Assembly: GCF_023091745.1 (NCBI RefSeq)
Contig: NC_068933.1
Coordinates: 24,122,001 to 24,186,000, forward strand
DNA: 64,000 nucleotides
Origin: Budorcas taxicolor
Lineage: Eukaryota > Chordata > Mammalia > Artiodactyla > Bovidae
Reading direction: 5' to 3'
Made by a program: the position numbers and the translations under genes. Positions 20,635-32,759 of this stretch are shown piece by piece (positions within the stretch are counted from its first letter, which is position 1; every line of letters starts with the position of its first letter). Below the pieces are notes generated by a model that saw only the letters and a list, made by a program, of their open reading frames with translations, was not told the DNA's origin and searched no databases.

Positions 20635-22422
20635 TACTTCAGTTCAGTCGCTCAGTCGTGTCCGACTCTTTGCGATCCCATGAATCGCAGCACGCTAGGC
20701 CTCCCTGTCCATCACCAACTCGCGGAGTTCACTCAGACTCGCGTCCATCGAGTCAGTGATACCATCCAGCCATCTCATCCTCGGTTGTCCCCTTCTTCTC
20801 CTGCCCCCAATCCCTCCCAGCATCAAAGTCTTTTCCAGTGAATCAACTCTTTGCGTGAGGTGGCCAAAGTCCTGGAGTTTCAGCTTTAGCATCATTCCCT
20901 CCAAAGAAATCCCAGGGCTGATCTCCTTCAGAATGGACTGGTTGGATCTCCTTGCAGTCCAAGGGACTCTCAAGAGTCTTCTCCAACACCACAGTTCAAA
21001 AGCATCAATTCTTCGGCGCTCAGCGTTCTTCATGGTCCAATTCTCACATCCATACATGAACACAGGAAGAACCATAGCCTTGACTAGACGGACCTTAGTC
21101 GGCAAAGTAATGTCTCTGCTTTTGAATATACTATCTAGGTTGGTTATAACTTTTCTTCCAAGGAGTAAGCGTCTTTTAATTTCATGGCTGCAATCACCAT
21201 CTGCAATGATTTTGGAGCCCAAAAAAATAAAGTCTGACACTGTTTCCACTGTTTCCCCATCTATTTGCCATGAAGTGATGGGACCAGATGCCATGATCTT
21301 CATTTCCTGAATGTTGAGCTTTAAGCCAACTTTTTCACTCTCCTCTTTTACTTTCACCAAGAGGCTTTTTAGTTCCTCTCCACTTTCTGCCATATCTGAG
21401 GTTATTGATATTTCTCCCCGCAATCTTGATTCCAGCTTGTGTTTCTTCCAGTCCAGCGTTTCTCATGACGTTCTCTGCATATGAGTTAAATAAGCAGGGT
21501 GACAATATACAGCCTTGACATACTCCTGTTCCTATTTTGAACCAGTCTGTTGTTCCATGTCCAGTTCTAACTGTTGCTTCCTGACCTGCATACAGATTTC
21601 TCAAGAGGCAGGTCAGATGGTCTGGTATTCCCATCTCTCTCAGCATTTTCCACAGTTTATTGTGATCCACACAGTCAAAGGCTTTGGCATAGTCAGTAAA
21701 GCAGAAATAGATGTTTTTCTGGAACTCTCTTGCTTTTTCCATGATCCAGCGGATGTTGGCAATTTGATCTCTGGTTCCTCTGCCTTTTCTAAAACCAGCT
21801 TGAACATCAGGAAGCTCACAGTTCACGTATTGCTGAAGCCTGGCTTGGAAAATTTTGAGCATTACTTTACTAGCGTGTGAGATGAGTGCAATTGTGCGGT
21901 AGTTTGAGCATTCTTTGGCATTGCCTTTCTTTGGGATTGGAATGAAAACTGACCTTTTCCAGTCCTGTGGCCACTGCTGCGTTTTCCAAATTTGTTGGCA
22001 TATTGAGTGCAGCACTCTCACAGCATCATCTTTCAGGATTTGAAGTAAGAAGTAGATTTAAGGGCCTAGATCTGATAGATAGAGTGCCTGATGAACTATG
22101 GAATGAGGTTCGTGACATTGTACAGGAGACAGGGATCAAGACCATCCGCATGGAAAAGGAATGCAAAAAAGCAAAATGGCTGTCAGGGGAAGTCTTACAA
22201 ATAGTTGTGAAAAGAAGAGAGGCGAAAAGCAAAGGAGAAAAGGAAAGATATAAGCATCTGAATGCAGAGTTCCAAAGAGTAGCAAGAAGAGATAAGAAAG
22301 CCTTCTTCAGTGATCAATGCAAAGAAATAGAGGAAAAGAGCAGAATGGGAAAAACTTGAGATCTCTTCAAGAAGATTAGAGATACCAAGGGAACATTTCA
22401 TGCAAAGATGGGCTCGATAAAG
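20635..22422 (-). mobile_element. BovB LINE with 5' inversion (twin priming)
   Basis: 20635 to about 22043 is BovB in reverse orientation, from its 3' end up to codons 'FQILKDDAV'. From about 22040 to 22422 the sequence switches to BovB sense, covering the more 5' segment ('WLSGEVLQIVVKRREAKSK', 'GTFHAKMGSIKD'). A hexamer, GACTTA, lies at 20629-20634 and 22423-22428, a candidate TSD. Relative to the long copy at 57663, about 215 bases between the two parts (its 58135-58350) are missing. This is the layout expected of twin-primed reverse transcription. Confidence 0.93.
20695..22021 (-). pseudogene. BovB reverse transcriptase lacking YADD
   Basis: Reading leftward, the frame opens near 22021 with 'HSICQQIWKTQQWPQDWKR', 'IPIPKKGNAKECSNYRTIA', then motif A (FCFTDYAKAFDCVDHNKLW) and 'GVCQGCILSPCLFN'. 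Where sister copies encode the catalytic YADD box, about 20 bases are absent near 21400, so the sequence jumps from 'NNLRY' straight to the 'gcagaaagtg' segment. This removes the metal-binding aspartates and shifts the frame. The C-terminal region then reads in another frame (20695-21423). Sister copies have YADD or HADD at this place. Confidence 0.92.
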
Positions 22423-22428
22423 GACTTA

Positions 22429-22556
22429 GTAGATATCAATAAATAGTGTTTTTAAAAAATTAGGTATGGCGCAGCCATGAGGCAGATACTGCGTGTGTTA
22501 GCAGGCTGAGTGGTGGTGTGGGGGTAGGGGTTTTGTGCTGGGACAGTGTTTTCATG
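22429..22556. other. Unannotated spacer
   Basis: Short unique sequence between BovB and SINE, with a G-rich patch near 22512-22530. Confidence 0.4.
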
Positions 22557-22558
22557 AT

Positions 22559-22757
22559 GGGCTTTCCAGGCGGTGCTGGTAGTAAAGAACCCACCTGCCA
22601 GTGCAGAAGATGCAGGTTCAACCCCTGAGTCGGGAAGATCCCCTTGGTTAGGAAATGACAACCCACTCCAGTATTCTTGCCTGGAACATCCCATGCACAG
22701 AGGAGCCTGGCGGGCTACAGTCCTTGGGGCTCAGACACGGCTGAGCAACAACAGTGT
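22559..22757 (+). mobile_element. Bov-tA SINE
   Basis: Head 'gggctttccaggcggtgct' to tail 'cagacacggctgagcaac'. Flanks 'agtgttttcatgat' and 'agtgttcatgat' are a candidate TSD with a 2-base length difference. Confidence 0.92.
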
Positions 22758-22759
22758 GT

Positions 22760-23720
22760 AGTGTTCATGATACAGTGTTTCCGTGTTTAAGGCAGATTAC
22801 AGGTCAATAGGAAGTTGCATCCCACATGCACACAGACATACCTGCACACCTGCTTTATTTCCCAGTTCGATTCACTGAAAAGAGAGAAATTAACAGAAAT
22901 GAGGTGGCTCCCAGCGGGAGAGCAAATGCGAGACCCTGAGGGGTGTGTCCTGGTCCTTGACTTCCCAGCAGTTCTGAAGGGGCTAGTGTTACCCTCTGTC
23001 CAGGTGGGACCCGTCAGACCTGAGCAAGCAGCTCTTATACTCAATTTATGTCCTCAAGCCAGAATAACATACATGGAAAATCTATGTGCTCCCTTTGGAA
23101 GAAATAGTTATGAAGATTGATCTTTTCTTGTTCTTGAACCTGACTTGCCACGCACAGGGCCCCTCCTCTTCCAATTAGAAGGTCAAGGCAGTGCCTGGGG
23201 AGCCCTAAGGAACAGCTCTGGCTGCTCTTCTCTGCTGTCTCCCCACCGTCCATCTCAGCTTCCCAAGTGGTTGTCAGTCTGTGTTGGCTTGAGACCGCAT
23301 CATGAATCCAGACAGTCTACCGTCTCCAATGTTACAAACATAGATAAACAGAAGAAAACAGGACGAAATATTCGTGGTGGCTGCTGTGAGGGATGGGATT
23401 GCAGGAAGGTTTTATTGTTGCTCCTCTTTTTTGTTCTGTTTCATTTTGCATTAATGCTTTTTCAGTACTTGTTAAAGGTTCTGTAGTCAGCATACATTCA
23501 GCGGAGCAGATACATACAAAGACTGTACGTGCAATTTGGAGAACATATAATATCCAACTCTCTGTGACCTCTCTGTGGATAAGTCTGAAATTTCCAGCCA
23601 CAGCTTCTCCCTTAAATTCCAGTCACATATCTCCAACACCCTGCAGAATTCTCTCTCAGTCCAATAACTGTTGAGGGCATTAGCTTCTACAGTGATTTAG
23701 GGGCACATGTTGTGGCTTCT
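22760..23720. other. Unannotated sequence
   Basis: Almost 1 kb without a recognised repeat. Frames up to 113 codons (for example 23145-23486) overlap on both strands and show no domain. Confidence 0.4.
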
Positions 23721-23723
23721 ACT

Positions 23724-23935
23724 GGGCCTCCCACGTGGCTCAGTGGCAAAGAATGCCTGCCAATGCAGGAGATATGGGAGACGTGGGTTTGATCCCTGGA
23801 TCAGGAAGATCCCTGGAGGAGGAAATGGCAACCCACTCCAGTATTCTTGCCTGGGAAATCCCCCGGACCGAGGAGCCTGGTGGGCTACAGTCCATGGGGC
23901 CACAAAGAGTTGGACACGACTGAGCAACTGAACAC
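23724..23935 (+). mobile_element. Bov-tA SINE
   Basis: Head 'gggcctcccacgtggctcag' to tail 'gttggacacgactgagcaac'. It runs straight into a CA-rich simple repeat that probably grew from the SINE tail. Confidence 0.94.
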
Positions 23936-23981
23936 ACAGACACACACACAGACACACACACACAGATACACACACACAGGC
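23932..23981. repeat. (CA)n/(CACAGA)n microsatellite at a SINE tail
   Basis: Alternating ac repeats with periodic g: cagacacacacacagac and related. Seeded at the 3' end of the preceding SINE. Confidence 0.93.
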
Positions 23982-23984
23982 TGT

Positions 23985-24590
23985 GTAGGTAGAGAAATTC
24001 TGCTGCTCCAAATGGGTTGATCTGTGGAGCGTTACTGAAGTACTTCCAGGAGAGTGAGCAGCTAATTACAGAGATGTGAGAAGCGGTTCAACGAAGAGCT
24101 ATGTCCTGTTCCAGCAAGAAAGCGACACGCTCCATCAAGCATATGCTCATTTGTGGGAGTGAATCAATAGACACTGTGTGAAAAAAATTCCCAGAGTACA
24201 TCTCCTTTCAAAACGGATTCAATCATCTTCCATTCCTTACAAATCTGCCATAAAATTATTAATGATATTCTTGAGATATGGACAAGTGGTGCTTTTTTAA
24301 CCTTTTGTAAGCTGTGAATTAAAAGCAGCTCTTAGAAAGCTTGACTAGTGATCTGTAACATGCACTATAAAAACAATGAAATTCTTATGCAAATAAATGC
24401 AGCTTTCAGCCACATCCCCTTCCCCATCCTCTGCTTTATCCAAGTCCTCCCCACAGAGAAATGCACCGGTGCCCTGATCATTCAGACAGTGGTCCTCAAC
24501 TGTTTTTAGTCCTAGAATAGAATTTGGTAAAAGCTGCATACTTCTTGCATGTGGTTAAGTTGATCTCAATATTTTCCATCACGTTTAAAT
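23985..24590. other. Mostly unannotated; possible hAT fragment
   Basis: No gene. At 24489-24555 'cagtggtcctcaactgttt' looks like a hAT-Charlie terminus, but the body is too short to classify. Confidence 0.35.
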
Positions 24591-24594
24591 AGCT

Positions 24595-24791
24595 TCCCCG
24601 GTGGCTCAGTGGTAAAACAGTTTGCCTGCCAAGAAACAGAGGTGCAATCCCTGGGTCGGGAAGATCCTCCGGAGTAGGAAATGGCAAGCCACTCCAGTAT
24701 TCTGGCCTGGGAAATCCCATGGATAGAGAGCCTGGTGGACTACAGTCCAGGGGGTTGGAAAGAGTCGGATATGACAGAGCATGAACACATG
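24595..24791 (+). mobile_element. Bov-tA SINE
   Basis: Head 'tccccggtggctcagtgg' to tail 'gtcggatatgacagagc'. TSD TTAAATAGCT at 24585-24594 and 24792-24801. Confidence 0.94.
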
Positions 24792-25378
24792 TTAAATAGC
24801 TACACAAGACGTCATTTGTGATGTATTTGTAAATATTGACATTAGCAGTAAAGCTCCTACCAGTCTTTTAATCTATTCAATAGAATCCAAATGCTATAGA
24901 GATTTAATAGCCATCAGCTTCCATTTTAAATATATATATACACAGGCTCTTCTTTTATAAGATACTCGACATTTTTTCTCCTCGTCTCTATTTCATATCA
25001 ACCATAATTTTATCCTCTGGTAATGCTTTTTTAAAACTTGAATTATAGTTGCTTCACAGTGTGTTAATTTCCACTGAGCGGTAAAGTGATTCAGATATAT
25101 ATATGCATATATATATTTATATAATGTTCTTTTATATTTTTTAGATTATGGTTTATTATCAGGTATTGAATATAGTTCCCCGTGCTATACAGTAGGACCT
25201 GTGGTCTATTTTCTGTATAATAGTCTGTATCTACTAACCCTAAACTCCCACTCTGGCTCTCTCTCACCCCACTTATCCCCTAGCAACCACAAGTCTGTTC
25301 TCTGTCTGTGAATCCATTTCTGTTTTGTATATAAATTCGTTTGTGTCATATTTTAGATTCCATGTAAATGATTTTGTG

Positions 25379-27474
25379 TGTTCAGTCACTAAGACGTGTC
25401 CGACTCTTTGCAACCCCATGGATGGCAGCATGCCGGGCTTCCCTGTCCTTCACTATCTCCTGAATTTGTTCAAACTAAAGTCCATTGTGTTGCTGATGCC
25501 ATCCAACCATGTCATCCTCTGTCATCCCCTTCTCCTCATGCCCTCAATATTTCCCAAATCAGGGTCTTTTCCAATGAGTTGGCTCTTTGTATCAGGTGGC
25601 CAAAGTATTGGAGCTTCAGCTTCAGCCCTTCCAATGAATATTTAGGGTTGATTTCCTTTAAGATTGACTAGTTTGATCTCCTTGCTGTCCAAGGGACTCT
25701 CAAGAGTCTTCTCTAGCACCACAGTTCAAAAGCATCATTTTTTTGGCACTCAGCCTTCTTTATGGTCCAACTCTCACATCTGTACATGACTACTAGAAGA
25801 AGAACAATAGCTTTGACTATATGGACCTTTGTCAGCAAAGTGATGTCTCTGCTTTTTAATACACTGTCTGGGTTTGTCATAGCTTTTCTTCCAAGGAGCA
25901 AATGTCTTTTAATTTCATGGCTGCAGTCCCTGCCCTCAGCGATTTGGAGCTCAAGAAAATAAAGTCTCTCACTGTTTCCATTGTTTCCTCATCTATTTGC
26001 CATGAAGTGTTGGGACTGGATGCCATGATCTTAGTTTTCTGAATGTTGAGTTCTAACCCAGCTTTTTCACTCTCTTCTTTCACCTTCATCAAGAGGCTCT
26101 TTAGTTCTTCTTCGCTTTCTGCCATAAGGATGGTGTCATCTGCATATCTGAGGTTATTGGTATTTCTCCCTGAAATCTTGATTCCAACTAGTGCTTCATC
26201 CAGCCTGGCATTTTGCATGATGTACTTTGTATAAAAGTTAAATAAGCACAGTGACAATATACGGCCTTGATGTACTCCTTTCCCAGTTTGGAACTAGTCT
26301 GTTGTTCCTTGTCCGGTTCTAACTGTTGCTTCTTGAGCTGCAGACAGAATTCTCAGGAGGCAGGTAAGGTGATCTGGTATTACCATCTCTGAAGAATTTT
26401 CCACAGTTTGTTGTGATCCACACAATAATCTAAGGCTTTAGTGTAGTCAGTGAAGCAGATGTTTTTCTGGAATTCTCTTTTTCTGTGATCTAGTGGATAT
26501 TGGCAATTTGATCTCTGGTTTCTATGCATTGTCTAAATTCAGCATGTACATCTGGAAGTTCTTGTTTCACATAGTGCAGAAGCCTAGCTTGAAGGATTTT
26601 GAGCATAATCTTGCTGGCATGTGAAATGAGTACAATTGTACAGTAATTTGAACATTCTTTAGCATTGCCTTTCTTTAGGATTGAAGTAAAAACTGACCTT
26701 TTCCAGCCCTGTGGCCACTGCTTGGGTTTTCCAAATTTGCCAACACAAGGAGTGCAGCACTTTAACAGCATCATCCTTTAGGATTCGAAATAGTTCAGCT
26801 GGAGCTACAGCACCCCCACTAGCTTTGTTCATAGTGATGCTTCCTAAGGCCCACTCGACTTCACACTCCAGGATGTCTGGCTCTAGGTGAGTGACCACAC
26901 CATCAGGGTTATCTGGGTCATTAAGACCTTGTTTGTACAGGTCTTCTGTGTATTCTTGCCACCTCTTCTTAATATCTTCTGCTTCTGTTAGGTCTCTACC
27001 ATTTCTGTCTTTATTGTGCCCATCTTTGCATGAAATGTTCCCTTGGTGTCTCCAGTTTTCTTGAAGAGATCTCTAGTCTTTCCCATTCTGTTGTTTTCCT
27101 CTATTTCTTTGCACTGATCTCTGAGGAAAGCTTTCTTCTCTCTCCTTGCTATTCTTTGGAATGCTGCATTCAGGTGGGTATATCTTTCCTTTTCTCCTTT
27201 GCCTTTTACTTCTCATATTTTCTCAGCTATTTGTAAGGCCTCCTCAGACAACCGTTTTGCCTTGTTGCATTTCCCGTCTCGTGAATGGTTTCATTCCCTG
27301 CCTCCTGTACAATGTTATGAACCTCAGTCCATAGTTCTTCAGGCACTCTGTCTACCAGGTCTAATGCTTTGAATCTATTCATTACCTCCACTATGTAATC
27401 ATAGGGGATTTTATTTAAGCCATACATGAATGGCCCAGTGGTTTTCCCTACTGTCTTCAATTTGAGCCTGAAGT
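25379..27474 (-). mobile_element. BovB LINE, 2.1 kb, older subfamily
   Basis: Nested in the L1 3' UTR. It runs from the BovB 3' end (gtgtccgactctttgcaacc) back to 'KTVGKTTGPFMYGLNKIPYD', just after the missing endonuclease domain. YADD survives ('NNLRYADDTILMAES', minus strand near 26140), but stops and frameshifts split the frame into at least six pieces. Flanking TTTGT pentamers may be TSD traces. Substitutions are more numerous than in the 57.6 kb copy. Confidence 0.93.
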
Positions 27475-27596
27475 TTGTAATATATCATATGGTATTTGTC
27501 TTTCCCTTTCTGACTTAATTTGATAATCTATAGTTCCATATGTTGCATCAAATGAAATTGCTTTTGTTTTTTTATAGCTGTTTAGTATTCCATATG

Positions 27597-27867
27597 GAGA
27601 AGGGGATGGCACGCCACTCCAGTACTCTTGCCTGGAAAATCCCATGGACGAAGGAGCCTGGTAGGCTGCAGTCCATGGGGTTGTGAAGAGTCGGACACAA
27701 CTGAGCGACTTCACTTTCACTTTTCCGTTTCATGCATTGGAGAAGGAAATGGCAACCCACTCCAGTGTTCTTGCCTGGAGAATCCCAGGGACGGGGGAGC
27801 CTGGTGGGCTGCCATCTATGGGGTCGCACAGAGTCGGACACGACTGAAGCAACTTAGCAGCAGCAGC
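27597..27867 (+). mobile_element. BOV-A2 dimeric SINE with 13-bp TSD
   Basis: 'gagaaggggatggcacgcc' through two A units to 'acttagcagcagcag'. A perfect TSD, AGTATTCCATATG, lies at 27584-27596 and 27868-27880. Inserted in the L1 at 25030-30340. Confidence 0.97.
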
Positions 27868-30369
27868 AGTATTCCATATGTATATGTACACACACACACA
27901 CCACATCTTTTTTATCCATTTGACTGTCAGTGGACATTTAGCCTATTTCTCTGTCTTGGCTATTGTGAATAGCACTGCTCTGAACATAGGGGTGCGTGTA
28001 TCTTTTGAACCATCATTTTATCTGATGCATGCCCAGGAGTGGGATTTCTGGATCTTATGGCAACTCTGTGTTTAGGTTTTTAGATTCCTCCCCACTGATT
28101 TTCGTAAGGACTTCGCCAGCTTACATGCGCACCAACAGTGTAGGACAGCACCCTTCACTCCATATCTTCCCAAGGATTGATTTGTGGGCCTTTTCCTGAT
28201 GGCCCTTCTGACCAGTGTGAGGCGGTGCCTCACGGTAGTTTTGATTTGCCTTTTTCTAATAATTAGCAATGGTGAGCATCTTTTCGTGGGTCTCTTGACC
28301 ATCTGTGTGTCGTCTTTGGAGAAATGTCTGGCTCTTCTGCCCATTTGTCAACTGAGTTCCTTGTGTTTCTGTTGTTGAGTTGTATAGCTGGTCGTATACT
28401 GCAGAAAGTAAGCCCTTGTTGGTCACATCATTTGCAAATATTTTCTCCTGGTCTGTAGGTTGTCTTTTCATTCTGTTTATGATTTCCTTCGCTCTTTCTG
28501 TTTATGGCTTCCTTTGCTCTGCAAAAGCTTGATTAGGTCTTGTTTATTTTTTGCTTTTATTTCTATAATCTTGGGAGACTGACCTAAGGAAACATTGGTA
28601 TGATTTTTGTCAGAGAATGTTTTGCTTATGTTCTCTTCTAGGAGTTTTGTGGTATCGTGTCTTATGTTTAAACCTTTAAGGAGTTTTGAGTTTATTTTTG
28701 CTTATGGTGTGAGGGTGTGTTCTCCCTTCACTGATTCACATTGGCTGTCCAACTTTCCCAATACCCTTTGGTGAAGAGACTGTCTTTTTCCCATTGTGCA
28801 CTCTTGCTCCCTTTGCTGAAGACTAATTGACTGTAGTTGTATGGGTTTCTTTCTGGTCTATTCTGTACCATTCATTCATATGTCTGTTTTGGTCAATGGT
28901 CAGTATTGTGCCATTTTGATTCCCGTAGCTTTGTAACGTCTGAAGTCTGGAAGGGTTATGCCTCCTGCTTTATTTTTTTCCCTCAGGACTGTTTCAGAAG
29001 TTATGGTTCCATATAAATTTTAGGATTATTTGTCCTAGTTCTGTGAAAACATCATGGGTAATTCGACAGGAATCACATTAAATCTGTAGATTGCTTTGGG
29101 TAGTATGACCGTTTTAACAGTATTAACTCTTTCCAGTCAAAGAGCGTGGACTATCTTTCCATCTCTTTGAATCAGCTTCAAATTTCTCTGTTATTGTTTC
29201 ATCGTTTCCAGCATTTAAGTCTTTCACTTCCTTGGTCAGGCTTATTCCCAAGTGGTTGTTTTTTTTTTTTTTTTTTTGCGGTATGATTTTAAAAGTGTTT
29301 TTATTGCATTCTCTTTCTGATATTTCATTGTTAGTGTAAACAGATGTGGCCAGTTTCTGTATGTTACTCTTGTATCCTGCTACCTTGCAGAGTTGGTTTT
29401 TCAGTTCCAGCGGTTTCTATGTGGAGTCTTTAGGGTTTTCTATATATTAGAAATAATGTCATCTTCACATAACGACAGTTTTATCTCTTCCCTCCCAGTT
29501 TGGATGGCTTTTCTTTCTTTGTCTGACTGCTCTGGTTAGGACTTCCAATACGATGTTGAACACAAGGGGTCAGAGTGGGCATCCTCGTCTTATTCCAGAT
29601 TTTAGTGGCAAGGCTTTCAGCTTTTCACCCTTGAGAATTATATTGGCTTTGAGTTTGTCATACATAGGATTCTGTGATGTTGAGACATCCTGCCTCTATA
29701 CCCATTTTGGTGAGAGTTTTTTTTTATCATGGATGGATGTTGAATTTTATCAAAGCTTTTTCTGCATCTGTTGAGATGATCATGTGGTTTTTGTCTCGTC
29801 TTCACGTAGTGTATCACATTCTTTGATTTGCTTATGTGGAACCGTCCTTATGAACTTGGGATGAATCCAGCTTATTCACGATGTGTGATTTGTGCGTGTG
29901 TGTGTTGTTGGGTTTGGCTGGCTAATATTTCGTTGAGAATTTTTGCATCCATATTCATCAAAGCTTATTGGCCTGTACTTTCTTGTCTGGTGACATCTTT
30001 GTCTGGTTTGGGGATCAGGGTGATGGTGACATCATAGAATGTCTTTGGGGGTGTTCCCTCCTCTTTAATCCTTTGGAAGAATTTGGGAAGAACTGGTAGA
30101 AGTTCTTCTTTGTATGTTTGGTAGAATTCCCCTGTGCAGCCATCGGGTCTAGGACTTGTGCTTGTAAGGAGTGTGTGTGTGTGTCACAGATTCTATTTTC
30201 ACTTCTAGTGATCAGTCTATTCAAATTATTTGTTTCTTCTTGGTTTGGTTTTGGTGGGCAGTAGGTTTCTAGAAACTTCTTCATTTCTTCTAGGTTGTCA
30301 GATTTGCTGGCATATAATCTTTGGCATACAATATTTTCTCTTTTTTATCTCTGTGCTCATTGACCTCTA

Positions 30370-30554
30370 TGCTCATTGAAGGTGAGAGGAGAAGGGTATA
30401 ACAGAGGATGAGATGGTTGGATGGCATCACCAACTCTATGGACATGAATTTGAGTAAGCTCCAGGAGTTGGTGATGGACAGGGAAGGCTGGCGTGCTGCA
30501 GTCCATGGGGTCGCAAAGAGTCAGACATGACTGAGTGACAGAAGTGAACTGAAT
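30370..30554 (+). mobile_element. BovB 3' end, 185 bp, with TSD
   Basis: Covers only the last part of BovB (gtgagaggagaagggtataa to 'tgactgagtgacagaag'). Perfect 13-bp TSD TCATTGACCTCTA at 30357-30369 and 30555-30567. It sits at the right edge of recognisable L1. Confidence 0.95.
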
Positions 30555-30567
30555 TCATTGACCTCTA

Positions 30568-31236
30568 AATGCTACAAATTTCTTTTTTGGATTGTCTTTA
30601 TAGCTAGTGGTATACAATTTTAATCAAGATAGCATAAATATCTTTCAAATTGTGATAAATATTAAGCATAAGTGAAATTGCATCAGAAGTACATTATTTA
30701 ATTAAGTGAATGTGAACTTTACTTACTAAGTTTGTGTATCCATTAAATTTAGTTCGAATTACGCCTGGTTCAGCCTCCAGTTTCTTCCTATTTTTTCTTA
30801 TGAAAGATTTAAGTGATGAGAAATGATATTCATATAAATAAGTGAAATGAAAGGTATGTTATTACTACAATGTTATTCAAGTCTTTACATTCCTTTGGAG
30901 TGATATAACAAGCGACTTAGCACACATACACAGCGTGATCTATCATAAAAGTCATTTCCAATCATCTGTCATCTGGCAAATCAATTAGGTCCTTCTTCAT
31001 TTTGCACCTCACTTGCAAAAACATTTGTTACCTGGGCACTGGAGTGCTTTATATACCTCGGCATTGGAGTGCGTTATATAAAACTGACCTTTTTCTTGTC
31101 CTGGGGAGGTTTTAACATTCAAACACAATGAACATTCAAAGACAACAGACTAGAGGGCGGGGTGGGGAAGGCTGGTTGGGAAGAGAAGCCCCCTAGTGGC
31201 CCTGCACCGCCACTGCAGAAGAACTTTAGAGACCGC
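30568..31236. other. Unannotated AT-rich sequence
   Basis: No gene. A 23-base piece at 30914-30937 (gcgacttagcacacataca) resembles a SINE tail between GTGAT pentamers. Confidence 0.4.
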
Positions 31237-31246
31237 AGAGGAAAGG

Positions 31247-31464
31247 AATTCAGAGTACAGACTCATCTGAAAAGCCCCTGCTGCTGGGAAAGATTGAAGG
31301 CAGGAGGAGAAGGGGCGACAGAAGATGAGATGGCTGGATGGCGTCACTGAGTCAATGGACATGAGTTTGAGTAAACTCCAGGTTGGTGATGGACAGGGAG
31401 GCCTGGAGTGCTGCAGTTCACGGGGTCGCAAAGAGTCAGACACGACTGAGCAACTGAACTGAAC
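31247..31464 (+). mobile_element. BovB 3' end, 218 bp
   Basis: BovB C-terminal codons and 3' UTR ('gggaaagattgaaggcagga' to 'gactgagcaactgaactgaa'). Flanked by AGAGGAAAGG at 31237-31246 and AGAGGAAAAG at 31465-31474. The latter also begins the next BovB. Confidence 0.92.
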
Positions 31465-31474
31465 AGAGGAAAAG

Positions 31475-32759
31475 CTTCAACAATACCGTGACCTTCCAGA
31501 TGTTCAAGCTGGATTTTTTTTTTCTTTTTTTTTTTAAATTTTTATTTTTACTTTATTTTACTTTATAATACTGTATTGGTTTTGCCATACATTGACATGA
31601 ATCCACCATGAAAGCTGAATTTAGAAAAGGCAGAGGAACCAGAGAGCAAATTGCCAGCATCTGCTGGATCATGGAAAAAGCAAGTGAATACCAGAAAAAA
31701 CATACTTCTGCTTTATTGATTACACCAAAGCTTTTGACTGTGTAGATCACAACAAACTGGAAAATTCTTCAAAAGTTGTGAATACCAGACCACTTTACCT
31801 ACCTCCTGAGAAATCTGTATGCAGGTCAAGAAGCAATAGTTAGAAACATATATGGAACAACAGACTGGTTCCAAATTGGGAAAGGAGTACGTCAAGGCTG
31901 TATATTGTCACCCTGCTTATTTAACTTATATGCAGAGTACATCATGAGAAATGCTGGGTTGGATGAAGCACAAGCTGGAATCAAGATTGCCGGGAGAAAT
32001 ATCAATAACCTCAAATACGCAGATGATTCCACCTTTAAGGCAGAAAGTGAAGAACTAGAGAGCCTCTTGATGAAAGTGAAAGAGAAGAGTGAAAAAGCTG
32101 GTTTAGAATTCAACATTCAAAAAATGAAGATCATGACATCCGGTCCCATCACTTCATGGCAAACAGATGGGGAAACAATGGGAAAAGTGTCAGACTTTAT
32201 TTTGAGGGCTCACTGCAGATGGGGACTGCAGCCAGGAAATTAAAAGACACTTGATCCTTGGAAGAAAATCTATGACCAACCTAGAAAGCATATTAAAAAG
32301 CAGAGACATTACTTTGCCGACAAAGGTCCATCTAGTCAAGGCTATGGTTTTTCCAGTGGTCATGTATGGATGTGAGAGTTGGACTATAAAGAAAGCTGAG
32401 CACCGAAGAATTGATGCTTTTGAACTGTGGTGTTGGAGAAGACTCGAGAGTCCCTTGGACTGCAAGGAGATCCAACCAGTCCATTGTAAAGGAGATCAGT
32501 CCTGAATATTCATTGGAAGGACTGATGCTGAAGTTGAAACTCCAATACTTTGGCCACCTGATGCAAAGAAGTGACTTCTTGGAAAAGACCCTGATGCTTG
32601 GAAAGATTGAAGGCGGGAGGAGAAGGCGACAACAGAGGATGAAATGGTCGGATGACATCACCGACTTGGATATGATTTTGAGCAAGCTCCGGGAAGCCTG
32701 GCCTACTGAAGTCCATGGGGTTGCAAAGAGTCGGACATGACTGAATGACTGAACTGAAC
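31475..32759 (+). mobile_element. BovB LINE, 5'-truncated, split by an L1 tail
   Basis: Starts at 'cttcaacaataccgtgacc', is interrupted at 31517-31611, resumes 'ttagaaaaggcagaggaacc', and runs to the 3' end 'gacatgactgaatgactg'. The target decamer AGAGGAAA(A/G)G lies at 31465-31474 and 32760-32769. Motif C is kept ('NNLKYADDSTFKAESEE'), but frameshifts occur, for example near 32205 ('ILRAHCRWG') and 32445. Confidence 0.94.
31517..31611 (-). mobile_element. L1 3' tail inserted in BovB
   Basis: Poly-T at the left, then 'ctgtattggttttgccatac' and 'attgacatgaatccacc', the antisense of a ruminant L1 3' end. Flanks AAGCTGGATTT (31506-31516) and AAGCTGAATTT (31612-31622) are an 11-bp TSD with one mismatch. 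Confidence 0.85.

Larger units (their letters stand above)
25030..30340 (-). mobile_element. L1 LINE, 5'-truncated, split by BovB and BOV-A2
   Basis: Antisense L1 in three pieces: 25030-25378 (3' UTR), 27475-27596, and 27868 to about 30340 (ORF2 up to the start of the reverse transcriptase). Minus-strand translation gives 'MKRQPTDQEKIFANDVTNK' (28471 leftward) and 'MKKFLETYCPPKPNQEETNN' (30284 leftward), both L1 ORF2 signatures. The catalytic F-A-D-D box reads C-E-D-D near 29470, and frames are broken. ORF1 and the endonuclease are missing. A 22-T run lies near 29259-29280. Confidence 0.93.
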
